This document shows, piece by piece, positions 19,882 to 28,614 of a stretch of 64,000 nt of DNA. How positions within the stretch are numbered: the stretch's first letter is position 1; the number at the start of each line of letters is the position of its first letter. Location of the stretch: assembly GCF_019061125.1 (NCBI RefSeq), contig NZ_JAHQYI010000002.1:1-64000 (forward strand), in the 5' to 3' direction. A program made the translations under genes and the position numbers. The DNA comes from Microbacterium sp. NC79. GTDB taxonomy: Bacteria > Actinomycetota > Actinomycetes > Actinomycetales > Microbacteriaceae. The notes under the pieces are model-generated. The model worked only from the letters and a program-made list of their open reading frames with translations, was not told the origin of the DNA and searched no databases.

Positions 19882-19922
19882 CGAAAGAAAAGTGTGGGTG
19901 CGACGCGAGCGCCGCACCCACA
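19882..19922 (-). terminator. Hairpin between malE and malF (partial terminator)
   Basis: TGTGGGTGCG (19893-19902) pairs with CGCACCCACA (19913-19922), and on the minus strand the stem is followed by CTTTTCTTTC. It begins seven bases after the malE stop. Such a hairpin would stop most transcripts after malE and give less malFG, a common way to make binding protein in excess. Confidence 0.7.
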
Positions 19923-19928
19923 GGTTAA

Positions 19929-21185
19929 TTACTTGATGGCTGCTGCAACATCCGATACGAGCTTTGCCCATACCGTTGCGGGGTCGCCACCGTTGATGAT
20001 TTCAGCCTGAGCGATACCCCAGTACTGCCACACGGCGCCCATAGCGGGAACAGCGGGCATCGGAACAGCGTCAGCACCAGCGGCTGCGAAGCCAGCGACG
20101 ATCGGGTCAGCCGATGCTTCTTCTGCTGCTGCGGTCAGTGCAGGAAGAACGTTGCCTGCCTTGAACAGCTCGAGCTGAACGTCAGCGGTACCGATGTAGT
20201 TCACCAGGAAGTCGTTAGCGGCAACCTTGTTCTTCGACTCGCTCGAGACGAAGAAGCCCTTGACGCCAGCAAACGGCTGAGCCGGGTTCGCGGTCGGGCT
20301 GGGGATCGCGTCGACGGCAACGTTGATGCCAGCATCAACAGCTGCGCCCACGTTCCACGGGCCGGTCAGCCAGTACGCCGACTTGCCCGAGAGGAAGTTT
20401 TCCTTCGCGATGGCACCGTCGATGTCGGTGTTCAGCGCGCCGGTACCGTTCTTGCCCTGTGCCGACAGCCAGTTAGCGAACTCGGTGCCGCCAGCCGAGC
20501 CGAGCTCGAGCTTGGTCGGGTCGTAACCGCCCTCAGCGTCCAGGCCGAAGACCGGAGCGCCGAATGCCGTCTGGAACGGGTACAGGTGGTAGGGGTTACC
20601 CTCTGCGCCCTGCTCGACGACGAACGGCTGGGTCAGGCCAGCGGCCGTTCCCGTTGCGATCATGTCGTCGAACGAGGTTGCGGCGTTCGGAGCGATGTCA
20701 GCGTTACGCAGCAGAGCAATGTTCTCCACGGCGTACGGAAGCAGGTAGACGGTTCCGTCGTAGGTTGCTGCCTTCAGTGCGACATCGAGGTAGTCAGCTG
20801 CCGAGTCACCGAGCTCGAGGGGAGCCACGACACCGTTGGTGGCGAGCTCGCCAGCCCAGTCGTGCGCACCCATGGTGATGTCCGGACCCTTACCGGTCGG
20901 AACCTGCTGGATGAAGTCATCCTTGATCGTGTTGTTGTCACGACCAACGAGGTCGACCTTGATGCCGGTCTTCTCTTCGTATGCGTCAGCGGCACCCTGC
21001 AGCGCGTCGACGCGCTCAGCGTCAACCCACACAACGAGCGTGTTTTCGCTCGAGGAGCCTGCTTCCGTGGTCTCTCCCGGCTTCGCGGTGTCGGCGGGGT
21101 TCGCGGAACCGGAGCAGCCAGCCAGCAATGCGCTCGTTGCGAGCAGTGCGCCGAATGCAAGGGCGCCCTTCTTATTCACCATCAT
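19929..21185 (-). CDS. malE: Maltose/maltodextrin-binding lipoprotein MalE
   Basis: The product is 418 residues. The signal peptide ends in lipobox LAGC at about residue 24, followed by a Ser/Thr/Glu-rich linker and a family 1 solute-binding domain. The maltose-binding pattern is clear: TLVVWVDAERVDAL, DITMGAHDWAGELATNG, AYWLTGPWNVGAAVDAGINVAVDAIP. A GAGAGG-type ribosome site lies eight bases before the start (sequence AGAGAGG). It is the first gene of malEFG plus two amylases, and two LacI-type operators lie upstream. Confidence 0.93.
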   Translation of the reverse strand: MMVNKKGALAFGALLATSALLAGCSGSANPADTAKPGETTEAGSSSENTLVVWVDAERVDALQGAADAYEEKTGIKVDLVGRDNNTIKDDFIQQVPTGKGPDITMGAHDWAGELATNGVVAPLELGDSAADYLDVALKAATYDGTVYLLPYAVENIALLRNADIAPNAATSFDDMIATGTAAGLTQPFVVEQGAEGNPYHLYPFQTAFGAPVFGLDAEGGYDPTKLELGSAGGTEFANWLSAQGKNGTGALNTDIDGAIAKENFLSGKSAYWLTGPWNVGAAVDAGINVAVDAIPSPTANPAQPFAGVKGFFVSSESKNKVAANDFLVNYIGTADVQLELFKAGNVLPALTAAAEEASADPIVAGFAAAGADAVPMPAVPAMGAVWQYWGIAQAEIINGGDPATVWAKLVSDVAAAIK

Positions 21186-21262
21186 TGGTGTTGCCTCTCT
21201 ACGTTGGTGGGCCCGGGGTGTCAGAGGCTAGTGCCGGCCGACGTTGCCCTGGCGATGTGTGA

Positions 21263-21366
21263 TTGCAAGCGCTTACAGTATGCACACCCTTCGCCCGGAT
21301 GCGCAACAGGAAAGAGCGCTAAATAATCAGGCTGTTTCCAGATTGTGATTGTGGAAACGCTTACAA
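21263..21366. promoter_or_regulatory. Two LacI-family operators upstream of malE
   Basis: TTGCAAGCGCTTACA (21263-21277) and TGGAAACGCTTACA (21352-21365) are both built around the LacI/MalR/CcpA-type central CG with AAGCG/CGCTT arms. They lie in the divergent region between malE and yajQ, one near the malE promoter and one about 90 bases upstream, spacing that would allow DNA looping. The regulator gene is not in the window. The second site is close enough to yajQ to affect it as well. Confidence 0.72.
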
Positions 21367-21415
21367 GCGCGACGGCCTCAGGTGCATTCTTCTCCCACCC
21401 CGATAACATGTGGGT

Positions 21416-21904
21416 ATGGCTGACTCCTCATTTGACATCGTCTCCAAGATCGACCGCCAAGAGGCAGACAACGCTCTGAACCAGGCGAAGAAGGAAGTCG
21501 AGCAGCGCTACGACTTCAAGGGCACCGATGCCGCGATCGACTGGAGCGGCGACTCGATCATCATTAAGGCAAACTCCGAAGAGCGCGCAAACGCCATCCT
21601 CGACGTTTTCCAGACCAAGCTCATCAAGCGCGGCATCTCGCTGAAGAGCCTCGACTCGGGTGAACCCCTCGCTTCCGGCAAGGAGGTGCGCATCACGTCG
21701 ACCCTGAAGGAAGGCATCTCTCAGGAGAACGCCAAGAAGATCGGCAAGATCATTCGCGATGAGGGCCCCAAGGGCGTCAAGAGCCAGATCCAGGGCGACG
21801 AACTGCGTGTGAGCTCGAAGAGCCGCGACGACCTGCAGGAGGTGCAGCGCCTGCTCAAGGCAGCCGACCTCGACGTCGACCTGCAATACGTCAACTACCG
21901 CTAA
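21416..21904 (+). CDS. yajQ: YajQ family nucleotide-binding protein
   Basis: The product is 162 residues from [23 protein letters not shown], the exact family beginning. The length and two repeated alpha/beta halves ([44 protein letters not shown]) match YajQ. Some homologues bind cyclic di-GMP and act with transcription factors; others are described as nucleic-acid binding. The role in actinobacteria is unclear. An in-frame ATG six bases upstream is not the usual start. A terminator follows. Confidence 0.93.
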   Translation: MADSSFDIVSKIDRQEADNALNQAKKEVEQRYDFKGTDAAIDWSGDSIIIKANSEERANAILDVFQTKLIKRGISLKSLDSGEPLASGKEVRITSTLKEGISQENAKKIGKIIRDEGPKGVKSQIQGDELRVSSKSRDDLQEVQRLLKAADLDVDLQYVNYR

Positions 21905-21922
21905 GCGGAAGTATTTTACGAA

Positions 21923-21949
21923 CGGCCCCGGCTTTGAATACCGGGGCCG
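21923..21949 (+). terminator. Terminator-like hairpin after yajQ
   Basis: CGGCCCCGG (21923-21931) pairs perfectly with CCGGGGCCG (21941-21949). The following ATTGTCGTTTA has few consecutive Ts. The hairpin lies between convergent yajQ and the MarR gene and could serve both. Confidence 0.65.
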
Positions 21950-21970
21950 ATTGTCGTTTAGTGCGACTGC

Positions 21971-22516
21971 TTACGCTTCAGGCGCGTCGAGGTCGGCGGC
22001 CATGCCGCGAAGGAAGTCGATCACGACCTGGCGCTCGGCAGGAGTGAGGCGCATCACGGAGGGCACGCGCTTCGCGTGCTGGCGGCCGACTGACTGCATC
22101 GCGGCCTCGTGGGTTTCGGGCGTGATACTGATCGCGAGGGCACGGCGATCGGTGGGGTGCGCGGAGCGCGTGACGTGTCCACCGGCTTCGAGGCGGTCAA
22201 GAAGCTTGGTTGTCGACGCTGTTGAGATCCCCAAGTGCGCGGAGATGGAACCAGGGGTAGCGACCGTATCGGTGTGCAGGCATGCCGCGAGAAAGTGCAG
22301 TGCTCGCATGTCGGTGTCGTTGAGCTTCATGTACCGGCGCGACGCTTCGGAAATCCGCTGCTCAGCCGAGCGCAGCGCGCCGAGCGCCTGCATCACTTCA
22401 CTGACCTGCGTGATGTCTTCGGCAGACATGGCGGAGCGGTCAACGAGTCGACCGTCAGGGTCGCTCGCATCGAGGCGATAAATGCTCGCTCCCGATACCC
22501 CTTCTTCCACTTCCAT
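21971..22516 (-). CDS. MarR family regulator
   Basis: The product is 181 residues. The winged helix-turn-helix is at about 85-140: GSISAHLGISTASTTKLLDRLEAGGHVTR, then HPTDRRALAISIT, the wing with the conserved D-x-R. It is divergent from the MMPL exporter gene and the 99 bases between them contain a perfect palindrome, so it most likely represses the exporter and itself. The N-terminal 40 residues before the fold are longer than usual. Confidence 0.87.
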   Translation of the reverse strand: MEVEEGVSGASIYRLDASDPDGRLVDRSAMSAEDITQVSEVMQALGALRSAEQRISEASRRYMKLNDTDMRALHFLAACLHTDTVATPGSISAHLGISTASTTKLLDRLEAGGHVTRSAHPTDRRALAISITPETHEAAMQSVGRQHAKRVPSVMRLTPAERQVVIDFLRGMAADLDAPEA

Positions 22517-22553
22517 GGGTCTAGCTTATCCGTTCACTCGCGAATATTATTTC

Positions 22554-22568
22554 TTGCTAGGCTAGCAA
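22554..22568. promoter_or_regulatory. Palindromic operator between MarR and MMPL genes
   Basis: TTGCTAGGCTAGCAA is a perfect 7-1-7 inverted repeat 48 bases before the exporter start and 38 before the regulator start. Size, symmetry and position fit a MarR dimer site. Confidence 0.75.
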
Positions 22569-22615
22569 TCTGTTAGGCGAGACAATCGCGCAACTCAGGA
22601 AAGAATCGAGAGAAC

Positions 22616-24829
22616 ATGTCCAAGCCAAAGCGATGGTTGCGCATCCTCATCCCTGCATTGTTGATCCTCGCGTGGTTCACCGGCGCTGGTCTCGGTGGGC
22701 CGCTGTTCGGCAAGGTCGATGAGGTTTCCTCGAATGACTCCACCGCCTACCTCCCCGATTCGGCCGATGCCACCGCCGTACAGAAAGTGCTTGCCGACTT
22801 CAGCGGCGAGAACGCTATTCCCGCCATCGCGATCTTCACAAGCGACAGCACCCTCACCGACGCTCAGCTCGACAGCATCACCGCAGCACTTGATAAGGCG
22901 CCAACCGTGGAGGGCGTGAACGCCAACCTCTCCCCCGCAATCCCCTCAGAAGACGGCAAGGCCGCCCAGGCGTTCATCCCGATCGACGCAGACAGCGACA
23001 TCGGCGACGCCGTCACCGCGCTCAGCGCACAACTCAAGACCGACGTTGCCGACGGCGTGGCCGTTGCTATCACCGGTCCAGCCGGATTCACCGCCGACCT
23101 CGTCGCGGGATTCGCCGGCATTGATGGGCTCCTGCTCGGCGTCGCGCTCCTCGCTGTTTTCGTGATTCTGATCCTTGTCTACCGCTCACTCCTGTTGCCG
23201 GTCGTCGTGCTCTCCACGAGCCTTTTCGCCCTCTGTGTCGCACTTCTCACGGTGTGGTGGCTCGCGAAATGGGGCGTGCTCCTGCTCAGCGGCCAAACCC
23301 AGGGCATCCTGTTTATCCTCGTGATCGGCGCAGCAACCGACTACTCGCTCCTGTTCGTCTCGCGCTTCCGCGAAGAACTGCGCACCACAGAAGACAAATG
23401 GCAGGCGACGCTGCGCGCCTGGAAGGGATCAGTGGAACCGATTCTCGCGTCTGGTGGCACGGTGATCGCCGGTCTGCTGTGCCTGCTGCTGAGCGATCTG
23501 AAATCCAACAGCACGCTGGGCCCCGTCGCCGCCCTCGGCATTGTGTTTGCGATGCTCGCGGCGCTCACCCTCCTGCCTTCGCTGCTCTTCACGTTCGGTC
23601 GCGCGGTGTTCTGGCCGCGCCGCCCACGCTTCGAGCCTGATGTGGTTGAGGCGGAGCACGGCATGCCGCAGAAGGGCCTGTGGGCGGGCCTTGCCCGCCT
23701 GGTGCGCAAGCGTCCACGCGCGATCTGGGTCGCCACGACGCTTGTCCTCCTCATGGGAGCTGTCGGCATCACACAGCTCAAGGCTGACGGTGTTGCGCAG
23801 TCTGAGCTCGTGCTCGGCGCTTCTGAGGCGCGCGACGGCCAAGCCGCCCTCGGCGAGCACTTCCCCGGTGGTTCCGGCAGCCCCACCTACGTTCTCACTC
23901 CCGAGGCGAAACAGCAGCAGGTCGCCGATATTCTGCTAACCCACGACGGCGTCTCGAGTGTTTCGATCTCGGCGAAGGACTCGGTCACGGGTTCCGCCAC
24001 CGTCACCGCTGATGGCATCGTCGCGCAGGGCCCTCCCGGCACCGAACCGCCGGCGCCGACCGTTGTTGACGGTCACGTCCTCCTGCAGGCGACACTGACC
24101 GATGCCGCCGACTCGACAGCCGCGGCCGCAACCGTGCGCGATCTCCGCACCCAGCTCGACGGTACAGACGCCCTTGTCGGCGGCGTGACAGCGACAAGGA
24201 TCGACACGGATGACGCGTCGATCCACGACCGCAACCTGATCATCCCGTTGATCCTCGTCGTGATTCTGTTGATCCTGATGGTGTTGTTGCGCGCGGTGGT
24301 CGCACCGGTGTTGCTGATCCTCACGACGGTGTTGTCGTTTGGCACTGCGATGGGTGTTTCTGCGCTGGTCTTCAACGGCATCTTTGACTTCCCCGGTGCC
24401 GATGCGGCGGTTCCGCTGTTTGGCTTCGTGTTCTTGGTCGCGCTCGGCATCGATTACAACATCTTCCTGATGACGCGTGTGCGCGAAGAATCCGTCAAAC
24501 ACGGCACCAGACACGGCGTGCTGCGCGGCCTTGCGATCACCGGCGGCGTAATCACGTCGGCTGGTCTTGTGCTGGCGGCAACATTCGCGGCACTGTCGGT
24601 GATTCCGATTCTGTTCCTCGTGCAGCTCGCGTTTATCGTCGCGTTCGGCGTGCTACTTGACACCTTCGTGGTGCGCACCCTTTTGGTTCCGGCGCTCACA
24701 TACGACATTGGCCCCGCTATCTGGTGGCCGTCAAAGCTGGCGCGTGCCGAGCAGCCGGATGACCCGGCTGTTGACGGCGCGGAACCTGCGCCCGGTACCC
24801 GCGCCGACCTCCGACGCGCACGGCGCTAG
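22616..24829 (+). CDS. MMPL/RND family transporter
   Basis: The product is 737 residues in two halves, each with one membrane segment, an exported domain (about 35-165 and 395-530), and a block of five or six segments. The MMPL signature GAATDYSLLFVSRFREEL in the first half and GIDYNIFLMTRVREES in the second carry the Asp-Tyr pairs of the proton relay. Family members export lipids or drugs. It is divergent from a MarR gene that probably controls it. Its last four bases overlap the convergent metal permease gene. Confidence 0.9.
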   Translation: MSKPKRWLRILIPALLILAWFTGAGLGGPLFGKVDEVSSNDSTAYLPDSADATAVQKVLADFSGENAIPAIAIFTSDSTLTDAQLDSITAALDKAPTVEGVNANLSPAIPSEDGKAAQAFIPIDADSDIGDAVTALSAQLKTDVADGVAVAITGPAGFTADLVAGFAGIDGLLLGVALLAVFVILILVYRSLLLPVVVLSTSLFALCVALLTVWWLAKWGVLLLSGQTQGILFILVIGAATDYSLLFVSRFREELRTTEDKWQATLRAWKGSVEPILASGGTVIAGLLCLLLSDLKSNSTLGPVAALGIVFAMLAALTLLPSLLFTFGRAVFWPRRPRFEPDVVEAEHGMPQKGLWAGLARLVRKRPRAIWVATTLVLLMGAVGITQLKADGVAQSELVLGASEARDGQAALGEHFPGGSGSPTYVLTPEAKQQQVADILLTHDGVSSVSISAKDSVTGSATVTADGIVAQGPPGTEPPAPTVVDGHVLLQATLTDAADSTAAAATVRDLRTQLDGTDALVGGVTATRIDTDDASIHDRNLIIPLILVVILLILMVLLRAVVAPVLLILTTVLSFGTAMGVSALVFNGIFDFPGADAAVPLFGFVFLVALGIDYNIFLMTRVREESVKHGTRHGVLRGLAITGGVITSAGLVLAATFAALSVIPILFLVQLAFIVAFGVLLDTFVVRTLLVPALTYDIGPAIWWPSKLARAEQPDDPAVDGAEPAPGTRADLRRARR

Positions 24830-25695
24830 CGCGCGGCGCGGGCGGCGTGGCGTTGGCGGGTGATGAGCCGCGGAACCACGCCCTGCGTGGGGCTGAAGAG
24901 GTAGACGATGGCAAAAATGGTGCCCTGGGTGAGCACAACCAGGGCGCCGGAAGCCGCGTCGAGGTAGTAACTGAGGGTGATACCAACCACCGCGGCGATC
25001 GCGCCGAGCAGCGGCGCGATCCACAGCATGCGGCCGAATCGATCGGTCAGGAGGTAGGCGGTCGCGCCAGGAATGATCAGCATCGCCACCACGAGCACGA
25101 CACCGATCACCTGGAGCGCAACAACACTCGTCAGCGCGAGCACACCGAGCAACAGCGCCCCGAGTACGCGGGGTCGCAACCCAATCGCAAACGCGTGTGC
25201 CGGGTCGAATGCGAACAGCGTGAGGTCGCGCCGCTTAACCAGCAAGACCGCGATAGCGACGACGGCCAGGATGCCGATCTGCAGCAGGTCGGCGTCGGAA
25301 ACACCCAGAATGTTGCCAAAGATGATGTGGCCGAGGTCGGTCTGGCTCGGGATAATCGACACCAGCACGAGCCCGAGCGCGAAGAGCGTCGTGAAGACGA
25401 TGCCGATCGCGGCGTCCTCCTTAATACGACTCGTGTCACGAATCACGCCGATGAGCGCGACGGCCAGCAGACCGAATACCAGTGCGCCAATCGCGAATGG
25501 TGCCCCAAAAAAGTAGGCAAGCACCACGCCGGGAAGCACCGCATGTGACACCGCGTCGCCCATAAGCGACCAGCCGATCAGCACCAGCCAGCACGACAGC
25601 AGCGCACACACGACGGCGGCGAGCACCGTTGCGCCATACGCACGCAACATGAACTCGAACTGAAACGGTTCGAGCAAGAAGCCAAGCCAACTCAT
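24826..25695 (-). CDS. Metal ABC transporter permease (ABC-3 family)
   Basis: The product is 289 residues from MSWLGFLLEPFQFEFMLRAYG, with about eight or nine membrane segments of the ABC-3/ZnuB-MntB type. GDAVSHAVLPGVVLAYFFG is the conserved cytoplasmic loop that contacts the ATPase. The start ATG overlaps the ATPase stop (ATGA); an upstream start at 25710 was rejected for that reason. It is the last gene of a three-gene importer operon, likely for manganese given the operator and binding protein. Confidence 0.9.
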   Translation of the reverse strand: MSWLGFLLEPFQFEFMLRAYGATVLAAVVCALLSCWLVLIGWSLMGDAVSHAVLPGVVLAYFFGAPFAIGALVFGLLAVALIGVIRDTSRIKEDAAIGIVFTTLFALGLVLVSIIPSQTDLGHIIFGNILGVSDADLLQIGILAVVAIAVLLVKRRDLTLFAFDPAHAFAIGLRPRVLGALLLGVLALTSVVALQVIGVVLVVAMLIIPGATAYLLTDRFGRMLWIAPLLGAIAAVVGITLSYYLDAASGALVVLTQGTIFAIVYLFSPTQGVVPRLITRQRHAARAAR

Positions 25696-26417
25696 GCGCT
25701 TTCCTCCCAACCAAAGGCGCGCGCCAGAATCCGTGGTTCCAGCCCCTCGGCAACATCTCCGTGAAACAGCACGCGGTTGCGCAACAGCACCACGTCTTGG
25801 GCGAGATCGGGGAGCCCCGCAAGGTCGTGTGTAGACACGATGACGCCGCGCCCCTCCCCCGCAAGCTCAATCAGCACGCGGGTGATCATGGCTTCAGAGG
25901 GCTTATCGACGCCGGCGAACGGCTCGTCGAGCAGAAGAACGCGAGCATCCTGCGCGATCGCCCGAGCGACAAACGCACGCTTTTTCTGCCCACCAGACAG
26001 CCGCCCAATTTGGCGACGGGCCAAATCAGTGAGCCCGACGCGGTCAATCGCGACATCGACAGCGGCGCGGTCGGCGCGCGACGCGCGACGCAGAATGCCC
26101 TGCCTGCCGTAGCGGCCCATCATCACCACGTCGTGGACGCTGACCGGAAACGACCAGTCCACCTCTTCCGCCTGCGGAACGTAGGCAACAGCTCCCGACG
26201 CACGCGCCGCCTGTGGAGTTTCCCCATCGATGCGTACGGAACCGGTGGCCGGGTTGGTAACGCCCATAATCGTGCGAAAGAGCGTGGATTTTCCGGAACC
26301 ATTCATGCCGATCAGGCCGGTGACGGTTCCGTGCTCCACCTGCAGGTCGACACCATCGAGCGCGATGGTGTCGCCGTAATGCACTGACACGTTTGTGACG
26401 TCAATGGCGAGGGTCAT
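25692..26417 (-). CDS. Metal ABC transporter ATP-binding protein
   Basis: The product is 241 residues. Walker A GMNGSGKST, signature LSGGQKKRAFVARA, Walker B RVLLLDEPFAGVD and the switch His in VSTHDL are all present. It belongs to the zinc/manganese/iron importer branch. It overlaps both neighbours by four bases, consistent with a tightly coupled binding protein, ATPase, permease operon. Confidence 0.92.
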   Translation of the reverse strand: MTLAIDVTNVSVHYGDTIALDGVDLQVEHGTVTGLIGMNGSGKSTLFRTIMGVTNPATGSVRIDGETPQAARASGAVAYVPQAEEVDWSFPVSVHDVVMMGRYGRQGILRRASRADRAAVDVAIDRVGLTDLARRQIGRLSGGQKKRAFVARAIAQDARVLLLDEPFAGVDKPSEAMITRVLIELAGEGRGVIVSTHDLAGLPDLAQDVVLLRNRVLFHGDVAEGLEPRILARAFGWEESA

Positions 26418-27322
26418 CGCAGGCCTCCCGCGAGCGCGTCTACAATGACGGCAACGTCATGTCGGATCAGATCGAGGTAGGTCGGCACCGGGCCATCATC
26501 AAGCGAAAGGGAGTCGACGTAGAGCGTGCCACCGAAGCGCGCATCGGTCGCTGACACCACCTGCAGCATGGGACGTTCTGACACCGTCGACTCGCAAAAG
26601 ACGGCGGGGATGTCATGCGTTTCGACCGCCTCGATCACGGCAGCGAGACGTTGCGGTGTCACCTGCTGTTCCGCGTTGACTGGCCAAATGTAGATCTCGG
26701 CGAGGCCGGCGTCACGGGTCAAATAGCTAAACGCCCCCTCACATGTCACGAGCGTGCGTTGTGCGGCGGGGATCGTGGCGAGCGCGTCAATGAGCTCGGT
26801 ATGCACCTGCTCAAGTTCGGCGGAGTAGGCGGCGGCGTTGCGTTCGAAATCGGCCGCATGCTCGGGGTCGAGCTGTGCGAACTCGTCAGCAAGCACGGCA
26901 GCGAAGTGCTGCACGTTGGACGGACTCATCCAGGCGTGCGGATTGGGTTTGCCCGCATAGGCATCGCTCGTGATGTCGATCGGGGTGAGTCCGTCGGTGA
27001 GGGTGACCACCGGCGCATCGAGGTCGGTGACGAACTGATCGAACCAGGCCTCGAGCCCCCATCCGTTCTCAATAATGAGGTCGGCGTCTGCGCCCTGCCT
27101 GATGTCTCCCGGCGTGGGCTCATAGCCGTGGATCTCGGCACCAACCTTGGTAATTGAACGAACGTCGATGTGTTCGCCGCCGATTTCGCTGGCAATGTCA
27201 GCCAAAACACTGAACGTGGCAATGACAACGGGGCGATCGCCTGTCTCATCACCGGGCGCTGCACACGCCGTGACAGCCCCCGCGAGCGCGCCGAGTGCGA
27301 TCAGAGCACCCCATCGGCACAT
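26414..27322 (-). CDS. Metal-binding lipoprotein of ABC importer (cluster A-I, Mn-type)
   Basis: The product is 302 residues from MCRWGALIALGALAGAVTAC. The lipobox Cys is followed by the metal domain with ligands in EIHGYEPTPGD (first His), NPHAWMSP (second His), and a later Glu/Asp pair; IHGYEPTP is typical of manganese-type rather than zinc-type proteins, and no His-rich loop is present. An upstream ATG at 27346 lies inside an operator box; AGGG just before 27322 favours the shorter form. It is first in its operon, behind two MntR/DtxR-like boxes. Confidence 0.87.
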   Translation of the reverse strand: MCRWGALIALGALAGAVTACAAPGDETGDRPVVIATFSVLADIASEIGGEHIDVRSITKVGAEIHGYEPTPGDIRQGADADLIIENGWGLEAWFDQFVTDLDAPVVTLTDGLTPIDITSDAYAGKPNPHAWMSPSNVQHFAAVLADEFAQLDPEHAADFERNAAAYSAELEQVHTELIDALATIPAAQRTLVTCEGAFSYLTRDAGLAEIYIWPVNAEQQVTPQRLAAVIEAVETHDIPAVFCESTVSERPMLQVVSATDARFGGTLYVDSLSLDDGPVPTYLDLIRHDVAVIVDALAGGLR

Positions 27323-27337
27323 TCGACCCTGAACATT

Positions 27338-27378
27338 TTTAGGCATGCCGAAAACACTACCTTTTCGGTGTGCCTAAA
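27338..27378. promoter_or_regulatory. Paired MntR/DtxR-like operator boxes
   Basis: TTTAGGCATGCCGAAAA (27338-27354) and TTTTCGGTGTGCCTAAA (27362-27378) are inverted copies of the same box. Each has arms of the TTTxGGCA type found in manganese-responsive MntR/DtxR sites. They lie directly upstream of the metal-binding protein gene, so manganese-dependent repression is likely. Confidence 0.7.
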
Positions 27379-27690
27379 TCAACGTCCGGCATGCGGATTC
27401 TGTCCGCGATTACGCCGAAATAACGGAACCATAACGAATTGCTTGTGGGGTTGAAATCGGGATGCACTGTGAGCTCCGTGCACTGCCGATAAGCCCTCGC
27501 ACTCATGCGTTGTCCAGGGTTTTCATCAGTTTTGCCCAGATCCGACACTCAAGGTTGCTCAGGTGTCACCCCGAATGACACATCGCGCCGCCACAAGCCT
27601 GGGCACCCGAAAGCCAGACGCTTCTCCGCATGGGCACAGCGACGCGCTCTGCCACCGAGAGTCGGTGGTTCCGACACAGAATTTCTTGTC
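27379..27690 (+). other. Long untranslated leader of the lysozyme-like gene
   Basis: No convincing protein is encoded in these 312 bases. Several short stems are visible, for example GTGTCA/TGACAC around 27562-27580 and CCACCGAGAGTCGGTGG near 27651-27667. Genes for actinobacterial resuscitation-factor-like lysozymes often have a cyclic di-AMP riboswitch here, but I could not match its conserved core, so the identity is left open. Confidence 0.35.
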
Positions 27691-28533
27691 ATGCCTTTCT
27701 TCTCTCCCACCCCTCATTCCCACCGTCACGCTCCGTCAAAGCGCACCGCCAGCTTCGCTCTGGTTGGCGCTCTGGTTGCCATTGGCGTGCTTGGCGCATC
27801 AGCGCCTGCCGTTGCTGCGGCCATCGTGCCGTCCGCGACAAAGCAAATGTTGCCCGCCGAAAAGCTCGCTGACCTTCACGTCGCCATCAATACCGCCGAG
27901 GCGGCGATCGCTGATGCCGGAATGGCCAACGCTGAATTCGATGCGGCCAAAATTTCCGTTGCCACCCTCACCGTGAACTCACAAGAGCTCCGCGCCGATA
28001 TTGCGAACGCGCTCACCCTGACGGGTGTGCCAGCACAGGCCCTCACCATCAAGACCGAGCAGATCACGACCGAGACCGAGCGGGTGATCGCTGCCACCGC
28101 CGCCCTCCGCGCTGACGTGGTCGCCACCCAGGAACGCATCGCAGCCGAGCAGGCCGCTGCCGCCACCGCTGCCGCAGAAGCAGCCGCAGCAGAAGAAGCG
28201 GCCGCCGCCGCGGCAGCCGCGAACACGCCAGACGGCGCCCGCGCGACAGCCGCTTCAATCGCGCTCAACGACTACGGCTGGGGAAGCGACCAGTTCTCCT
28301 GCCTGGAATCACTGTGGAACAAGGAGTCCGGCTGGAACGCCCTCGCCGAGAATCCGGATTCTGGCGCCTACGGCATTCCGCAATCACTGCCTGGCGACAA
28401 GATGGCCACGGTTGCCGATGACTGGGCAACCAATGCCACGACTCAGATCATTTGGGGCCTGCAGTACATCGATGCCGTCTATGGCTCACCCTGCGGCGCA
28501 TGGGGTCACTCGCAAGCGACCGACTGGTACTAA
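27691..28533 (+). CDS. Secreted lysozyme/transglycosylase-like protein
   Basis: The product is 280 residues from MPFFSPTPHSHRHAPSKR. A signal peptide cleaves after AVAA (about residue 38), followed by an alanine-rich coiled-coil region to about 180 (EQAAAATAAAEAAAAEE) and a C-terminal lysozyme-like domain of about 80 residues. FSCLESLWNKESGWNALAENPDSGAYGIPQSLPG contains the catalytic Glu and the AYGIPQS motif of transglycosylase-like domains. It should cleave peptidoglycan glycan strands outside the cell. An open frame continues upstream to 27505, but a signal peptide follows 27691 directly. Confidence 0.83.
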   Translation: MPFFSPTPHSHRHAPSKRTASFALVGALVAIGVLGASAPAVAAAIVPSATKQMLPAEKLADLHVAINTAEAAIADAGMANAEFDAAKISVATLTVNSQELRADIANALTLTGVPAQALTIKTEQITTETERVIAATAALRADVVATQERIAAEQAAAATAAAEAAAAEEAAAAAAAANTPDGARATAASIALNDYGWGSDQFSCLESLWNKESGWNALAENPDSGAYGIPQSLPGDKMATVADDWATNATTQIIWGLQYIDAVYGSPCGAWGHSQATDWY

Positions 28534-28614
28534 GCAACCATTCTTGACGGCTGGTGCGCGATGAATTCCTGCGCACCGGCCGTCGCTGTCCCCGGTGCCT
28601 GAGAGAATCAACGG

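Noticed and set aside
27505..27690. Longer N-terminus for the lysozyme-like protein
   Set aside because: It would place about 60 polar residues before a clear signal peptide.
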